Positions 21,239 to 24,707 of a stretch of DNA of 24,707 nt are shown one piece after another. The notes under the pieces are model-generated. The model had not been told where the DNA came from, did not search any database, and saw nothing but the letters and a program-made list of their open reading frames with translations. Location: positions 1 to 24,707 of IMG/VR virus record IMGVR_UViG_3300032214_000294. The stretch is one strand, 5' to 3'. The translations under genes and the position numbers were made by a program. Within the stretch, counting starts at the first letter, position 1. The number at the start of each line of letters is the position of its first letter. Source of the stretch: a virus.

Positions 21239-21259
21239 TTGGCTCGTTGAAAAGCCAAT
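21229..21259 (+). promoter_or_regulatory. Programmed -1 ribosomal frameshift site (G GGA AAC plus hairpin)
   Basis: The heptamer GGGAAAC at 21229-21235 lies in the correct register (G GGA AAC) just before the zero-frame TGA (21236-21238). It differs from lambda's G GGA AAG only in the last base. After slippage the next codon is CTG at 21235-21237. A perfect seven-base stem, ATTGGCT (21238-21244) with AGCCAAT (21253-21259), starts two bases after the heptamer; the short spacer may weaken its stimulating effect. Confidence 0.85.
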
Positions 21260-21600
21260 GTCAAGCGGCAATGATTTTCAACGGGCACACCTTAGACACA
21301 ATACAAGACATTGATGATGTAACCATGGCAAACATCCAAACGATGTATGCCGACGGGTTGGTTGGAAATTACGGCGTGCTGACGCAAATAGCGACCCTGA
21401 CAAACGGGGTGTTTAACTATATGCGACCGGCAAATTCACCGCCTTATAAACTAGCCAACCTTCTTGGTAATGCGTATGATTACATTTATCCACCGTTGCC
21501 TGAAAGTAGTAAACAAGCGGCTGTAAACGATAGCCTTTTAATGTTTATGACGCAGGCGCAGGGGTTTGATAAAAAATTGTTTGAGGTAAAACATGGCTAA
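21235..21600 (+). CDS. Tail assembly chaperone T-like extension, made by -1 frameshift (GT fusion)
   Basis: This frame is continuous with the slippery heptamer: CTG ATT GGC TCG TTG AAA leads into CQAAMIFNGHTLDTIQDIDD, ending KKLFEVKHG. It has no convincing start of its own (only TTG at 21247 or an internal ATG further on). The expected fusion is 281 residues: 160 of G plus 121 of this extension. In lambda-type phages the T part binds tail tube protein and brings it to the chaperone-coated tape measure. The 3' end overlaps the tape measure start by eight bases, the usual arrangement. Confidence 0.82.
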   Translation: MIGSLKSQCQAAMIFNGHTLDTIQDIDDVTMANIQTMYADGLVGNYGVLTQIATLTNGVFNYMRPANSPPYKLANLLGNAYDYIYPPLPESSKQAAVNDSLLMFMTQAQGFDKKLFEVKHG

Positions 21601-23578
21601 TATGATTGCCCGCCTTGGCGTTGTTCTAGGCTTAGATTCAGCAGAGTTCAGCCGAGGATTAGATGCGGCTGGCAGAAAACTTGAGCAATTTAGTCAAGCG
21701 GCAGAAAAATTTGGCAAAATGAGTGCGACCGCGATGGTTGCGGCAACAGCCGCGGCTTTGCAATACGCGGATGAATTAGCCGATGTAGCACAAGCCAATG
21801 ATGTGGCCATTGGTACAGTTTTAAAACTATCAGATGCCCTTGCCAATTCTGGTGGCAAAGCCGACAACGCGGGAAAGATGTTATCGGCGTTTTCCAAATT
21901 TATTGACGAGGCGGCAGAAGGCTCGTTAAAGGCACAAACAACTGCGGCTAAATTAGGCGTTACGCTTAAAGATATTGGCACGTTATCGCAAGAGGAACTA
22001 CTTAACAAGTTTGTTAAAAATCTTAGCAAAATTGAAGACCCAATTACGCGCAATGCTAAAGCAATGGAAATATTTTCCAAAGCGGCAAAAGGCGTTGACA
22101 TGGTTGGCTTTGCTGAACAGATGTCAGAAGGTAACAGGGTCACTGCCGAACAAGAAGAAGCCATACGTAATGCGGCAGAAACCTTTGACATATTGGCACA
22201 AAGTTCACGCGATGCAATGGTCGTAATTGCCACTTCGGTTGGACCAACTCTTAAAACAATGGCTGAGTATATTAAAGAGTTAAACAGCGATGGCAATTTG
22301 TTTGGCGAAATATTTAAAACCGCATTTCAAACCGTTGCCATTGTTGCGGCAAATGTGTTCTATGTAGTTAAGGCGGTTTTTGACGAAATTAAAGCCATGT
22401 TTAATTACGTGGATAATTTGGTCAATAAAAATTGGGCAACTGCCGAGGCTGAAAACGATAAATATATTAAAAAGACTATTGAGGCTCGGGCAAAACTTGA
22501 TTTGTTTGAGATGAATATTCTTGACCCAAAGACATACGACTCTGGTGTAAAGGACAAACCTAAAGGCGGCAGAACTACCATAGTTGCGGAAAATCCAAAA
22601 TTAGAAGCGGCAAAAAGAAAACAAATGCACCTTGATGCAATGGCCGCGGCTAATGCGCAAAAGGCGGCAGAGGAAGATGCAAAGGCTCGTGCTGAATTTT
22701 TTAGTATGTACGAAAAAGGAAATGGTGCAGTTGCAGAACGTCAGCGTTTAATAAACATTGCACTTGATAATGAAAAGGAAATGATGCTTTTGGATATGAA
22801 AGCATCAAATATGCGTCAAGAGGATTTCACTTTAGAACGTGAACAAATGAGAATACGACAACAACTTGCGGCTAATCTTGAGGAACTGGATGCACGTAGG
22901 GATTTAACCAATACAGCAAGGGCAGAAGCGGAAGTGCGTGAAGTTGCATTAGCAGAAAAAGCATTAGCCATTGCTCGTGAAAAATATCAATTAACTTTAA
23001 ATTTGCGACAAGGTTCATACGAGGAAGGTTTTGCTAAACAAGCAATGCGGTTCTTGCGTGATATGCCGACTGAATTAGAACAAGGTGCAAAAGCGTTTGA
23101 TTCATTAATGGGCAATATGGAATCGGCTATTGATAGGTTTGTACGCACTGGTAAACTTGGATTTAAAGACCTTGCAAAAAGCATTATTCAAGACATGATT
23201 GCCATGCAAATAAAAGCGGCGGCATCTAATTTTCTAAGTTCGTTGTTTGGGTCAATGTTTGGTATGCGTGCAAACCCGTATCAGCCAGCGGCAATGGCGG
23301 GCGTTCCCGGATATGCTGATGGCGGCTCCCCTGCGGTGGGTCAAGCAAGTATCGTGGGCGAACGTGGACCCGAGTTGTTTGTGCCACGCACAGCGGGAAA
23401 CATTATTCCTAATCATGCGCTAAGTAGCATGGGTGGCACTACGATGGTGACAAACAATTACATTAACGCCATTGATACAAAATCCTTTGAGGACAGATTG
23501 CTAGGTAGCCCTAACGCTATTTGGGCGGCAAATCAATATGCAGGTAAATCTTTGGCTGTGAATCGAGGTCGAGCATGA
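21593..23578 (+). CDS. Tail tape measure protein
   Basis: This 661-residue protein has an N-terminal ARLGVVLGLDSAEFSRGLDA typical of phage tape measures, long alanine-rich helices (AEKFGKMSATAMVAATAAAL), then a charged coiled coil (about 330-480). The C-terminal part has a hydrophobic GFKDLAKSIIQDMIAMQIKA region and the hallmark VGERGPELFVPRTAGNIIPN (588-607). It fixes tail length; by the usual 1.5 angstrom per residue rule the tail would be about 100 nm. It is short for this family, with no visible muramidase or peptidase domain. The ATG lies inside the end of the chaperone frame. Confidence 0.93.
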   Translation: MANMIARLGVVLGLDSAEFSRGLDAAGRKLEQFSQAAEKFGKMSATAMVAATAAALQYADELADVAQANDVAIGTVLKLSDALANSGGKADNAGKMLSAFSKFIDEAAEGSLKAQTTAAKLGVTLKDIGTLSQEELLNKFVKNLSKIEDPITRNAKAMEIFSKAAKGVDMVGFAEQMSEGNRVTAEQEEAIRNAAETFDILAQSSRDAMVVIATSVGPTLKTMAEYIKELNSDGNLFGEIFKTAFQTVAIVAANVFYVVKAVFDEIKAMFNYVDNLVNKNWATAEAENDKYIKKTIEARAKLDLFEMNILDPKTYDSGVKDKPKGGRTTIVAENPKLEAAKRKQMHLDAMAAANAQKAAEEDAKARAEFFSMYEKGNGAVAERQRLINIALDNEKEMMLLDMKASNMRQEDFTLEREQMRIRQQLAANLEELDARRDLTNTARAEAEVREVALAEKALAIAREKYQLTLNLRQGSYEEGFAKQAMRFLRDMPTELEQGAKAFDSLMGNMESAIDRFVRTGKLGFKDLAKSIIQDMIAMQIKAAASNFLSSLFGSMFGMRANPYQPAAMAGVPGYADGGSPAVGQASIVGERGPELFVPRTAGNIIPNHALSSMGGTTMVTNNYINAIDTKSFEDRLLGSPNAIWAANQYAGKSLAVNRGRA

Positions 23579-24210
23579 GTTTCCAAACAATCTTTGAAAT
23601 ACAACAATCAATGACGGTAAACAACCGCCGTATGGTTGGACAACAAGTAGCCCGTTCGGGTTACATTACCGTGGCGCAATACCTAACCGCCGTGCCTTGG
23701 GTGTTTACGATACAACCCCATGCGTACCTGTACTATCCACAGGTTAGGTCTGTTATCCAAGCGATTGATAACAAAGACCGCCAATTGCCTGAGAACATTT
23801 TTTTCCAGAGTTCTAACTTATCGTGGTTTATGGCGTACCAAGGCGATATACCCTCTGCCAGTTTTGCTAGTGTGGTTTTGGCTAGTACCCCATCGGCTAA
23901 CACTCAAACGCTGTCTGTGACCGTTCCTACGGGGTCTGGCTTCGCTTTTAAGGCTGGTGACTTTATTATGGTTGGTGGCTATACCTACAAAGTTACGGCA
24001 GATGTGGCTAGGGCAAGTACGCCAGTATCGGTAGGAATTCACCGCCCGTTGATTGGATTGCCCGCAAGCGGTACGCAAGTTTTTATTGGCAATGATTGCG
24101 TGATTCAAGTTGTTGCAGAAGCGTGTCCGACATATACTTTAAACCCAATGACAAGCGGTGCGTTTGTTCAATGGGATGCGCCATTTGTGTTTAGGGAATA
24201 CATCACATGA
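23575..24210 (+). CDS. Tail tip/minor tail protein
   Basis: This 211-residue beta-rich protein contains YITVAQYLTAVPWVFTIQPH, YLYYPQVRSVIQAIDNKDRQ and LSVTVPTGSGFAFKAGDFIM followed by VGGYTYKVTADV. Position directly after the tape measure fits a distal tail or lambda gpM-like minor tail protein, though the sequence does not let me choose. The second half, with the FKAGDFI..GGYTYKVT pattern, resembles tail proteins with a small OB-like fold. The ATG overlaps the tape measure stop by four bases, and its stop overlaps the next gene likewise. Confidence 0.65.
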   Translation: MSFQTIFEIQQSMTVNNRRMVGQQVARSGYITVAQYLTAVPWVFTIQPHAYLYYPQVRSVIQAIDNKDRQLPENIFFQSSNLSWFMAYQGDIPSASFASVVLASTPSANTQTLSVTVPTGSGFAFKAGDFIMVGGYTYKVTADVARASTPVSVGIHRPLIGLPASGTQVFIGNDCVIQVVAEACPTYTLNPMTSGAFVQWDAPFVFREYIT

Positions 24211-24707
24211 CAACTATTAACGCCGTAACAGGCTCACAGATTAACCATGCGGAGTTTGTAAAACTAACTGTTGGGACTGCGGCAACTGTTTATACATTTT
24301 GCAATGCCGCCGCACCTATTACGGTTGGTGGAATCACATTTACAAACCTTGGTGCATTGCTTAACGTCAGCGATGTTCAGCGCGATATTAAAGCAACTTC
24401 TGACGATATGACGATTGCTTTAACTGGCATTGCATCGGCAAACATATCCTTAATTTTGTCTAACGACATTAAGGGTTCGTTGGTAGAAGTGTGGCGTGGG
24501 TTCTTTGATTCCAACAATCAAATTATTACAACGCCAACTACACAGTTTTTTAAACGCTATCAAGGCATTATCAATAGCGTGGCAATTACTGAGGACTTTA
24601 ATTCTGAGGCGCGAACACGCATTGCAACTTGTTCTATTTCTTGTTCATCAATGCGCCGCATTTTGGAAAATAGATTGTCAGGCGTTAAAACAAACAAAAG
24701 TAATTGG
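24207..24707 (+). CDS. Tail tip protein, DUF2163-like, 3' end outside the window
   Basis: This frame runs open from the ATG at 24207 to the right edge, giving 167 residues. It begins MTTINAVTGSQINHAEFVKL, and continues PITVGGITFTNLGALLNVSD, then SLVEVWRGFFDSNNQI and FKRYQGIINSVAITEDFNSE. The order (short strand, VGG..FT..G.L, WRG.FD, FxGxI..) resembles the DUF2163-type baseplate/tail-tip proteins that follow the distal tail protein in many siphophages, but the match is by pattern only. It is coupled to 23575-24210 by ATGA. Confidence 0.6.
   Translation, partial: MTTINAVTGSQINHAEFVKLTVGTAATVYTFCNAAAPITVGGITFTNLGALLNVSDVQRDIKATSDDMTIALTGIASANISLILSNDIKGSLVEVWRGFFDSNNQIITTPTTQFFKRYQGIINSVAITEDFNSEARTRIATCSISCSSMRRILENRLSGVKTNKSNW

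Noticed and set aside
21694-22296. Leftward 200-codon frame inside the tape measure gene
   Set aside because: It is the antisense of alanine-rich tape measure codons, giving a Ser/Ala/Leu-rich product without start signals; long antisense frames are expected there.
1-24707. Integrase, repressor, tRNA, CRISPR array or insertion sequence
   Set aside because: No gene with recombinase catalytic motifs, no cloverleaf, no regularly spaced long repeats and no terminal inverted repeats with a transposase were found.

Overview
The window is one contiguous stretch of a tailed double-stranded DNA phage (or prophage) genome with a siphovirus-type plan: HK97-fold capsid, long non-contractile tail, and a lambda-like tail chaperone frameshift. 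Base composition is moderately AT-rich and genes are packed with many ATGA or TAATG stop/start overlaps. The host is probably a Gram-negative proteobacterium. A phage gene carries a copy of the RNA polymerase alpha C-terminal domain whose PNLGRKS loop resembles beta/gamma-proteobacterial RpoA, so a betaproteobacterium is my guess, but this is inference. No integrase, repressor, lysis gene, tRNA, CRISPR or insertion sequence is visible.

Region 1 (1-2583, leftward): a compact operon read right to left: rusA-type Holliday junction resolvase, a DUF1376 replication-type protein, four small unknown genes, and a gene running off the left edge. A divergent control region (about 2577-2650) with a consensus -10 box and a palindrome separates it from the rightward genes.

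Region 2 (2651-4915, rightward): recombination and replication genes: an unknown acidic protein, a DUF1071 single-strand annealing protein, a small protein with an alpha-CTD-like domain, a lambda-exonuclease/YqaJ nuclease and SSB. The annealing protein, exonuclease and SSB form a Red-like recombination set. A strong GAAA-loop terminator ends it. A 361-base gene-free stretch follows, holding phased A-tracts, an AT-rich block and a new promoter.

Region 3 (5277-7858): small accessory genes, a DUF932 plasmid/phage-like protein, a promoter/terminator/Shine-Dalgarno overlap at 6831-6891, a winged-helix-like protein, a Cys-rich protein and a DUF5856-like protein.

Region 4 (7874-10308): three overlapping genes encoding a ParB-domain protein, a TET-associated glycosyltransferase (TAGT) family protein and a radical SAM protein with SPASM-like C-terminal cysteines. 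This is the most unusual cassette in the window and looks like part of a nucleic-acid hypermodification pathway, although no base-oxidising or base-methylating partner is present here.

Region 5 (10308-24707): the late packaging and structural module: HNH nuclease, small and large terminase, portal, prohead protease, major capsid protein, terminator, a second capsid paralogue lacking the long N-terminal scaffold region, head-tail connector, head closure, tail completion, tail tube, two small proteins, gp10-like protein, tail chaperone G with a G GGA AAC -1 frameshift into the T-like extension, tape measure, and two downstream tail-tip genes, the last cut by the right edge.
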